A stretch of DNA of 64,000 bases, from positions 1,395,901 to 1,459,900 of the forward strand of contig NW_004955465.1 in the NCBI RefSeq assembly GCF_000276665.1, in the 5' to 3' direction. Source of the stretch: Chinchilla lanigera. Its lineage: Eukaryota; Chordata; Mammalia; Rodentia; Chinchillidae. This document shows positions 63,926 to 64,000 of the stretch, piece by piece (positions within the stretch are counted from its first letter, which is position 1; every line of letters begins with the position of its first letter). The notes under the pieces are model-generated. The model ran no database searches. It was given only the letters and a program-made list of their open reading frames with translations, and had not been told where the DNA came from. The position numbers and the translations under genes were made by a program.

Positions 63926-64000
63926 GGTGGGGGCTGTCTGCAGCTCAGCTCTCCTGGCTACAGCAGCCCTGAGACTGGATAACACAGACCCGTTCAGTTT

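Overview
This is nuclear DNA from a placental mammal, almost certainly a rodent. It is about 64 kb of intron-rich, repeat-dense sequence carrying the 3' part of one gene, PHACTR1 (phosphatase and actin regulator 1), on the minus strand. The rodent assignment rests on many B1 (7SL-derived) SINEs, B1-ID dimers and several young tRNA-derived ID-type SINEs. The ID and dimer sequence style made me think of the beaver/kangaroo-rat side or the squirrel-related side, but I cannot settle the species.

Seven PHACTR1 exons were read base by base with consensus AG/GT splice sites and matching codon phases. In transcription order they run from 49907 down to 2866. They are an acidic poly-Glu exon (49660-49907), the RPEL1 exon (47417-47573), the RPEL2 exon (15063-15118), a charged linker exon (9176-9237), the RPEL3 plus PP1-docking exon (4683-4823), a PP1-contact exon (3657-3733) and a terminal exon that codes only FHRP and the stop (2866-2881). 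Together they encode 251 residues and a stop, the C-terminal part of a protein usually about 580 residues long. The upstream exons lie beyond 64000. The 3' UTR runs from 2865 towards position 1; its end is not certain and two poly(A) signal candidates are given. The layout (RPEL motifs that bind G-actin, then a C-terminal PP1-binding segment) is that of an intact PHACTR1, with no frameshift or stop in the exons seen.

The rest is intron. The largest intron, about 32 kb between the RPEL1 and RPEL2 exons, holds most of the mobile-element record. This includes B1 and ID SINEs in both orientations, MIR and L2 relics, L1 3' ends, MST/MaLR-type LTRs, a candidate solitary ERV LTR with promoter-like signals, MER5A-like hAT copies, a Tigger-type element with TA target duplications, and two oppositely oriented mariner 3' ends nested in an older repeat. 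A decayed tRNA-Arg-like sequence lies near 44.2 kb.

I found no second protein-coding gene, CRISPR array, operon or defence system, and nothing that I can defend as a new biological system. The most unusual items are the inverted mariner pair, the tRNA-Arg relic, the tandem ID pair framed by a 15-bp direct repeat, the diverged 133-bp tandem duplication with octamer motifs, and the last intron of PHACTR1, which separates the last four residues from the rest of the PP1 contact surface.
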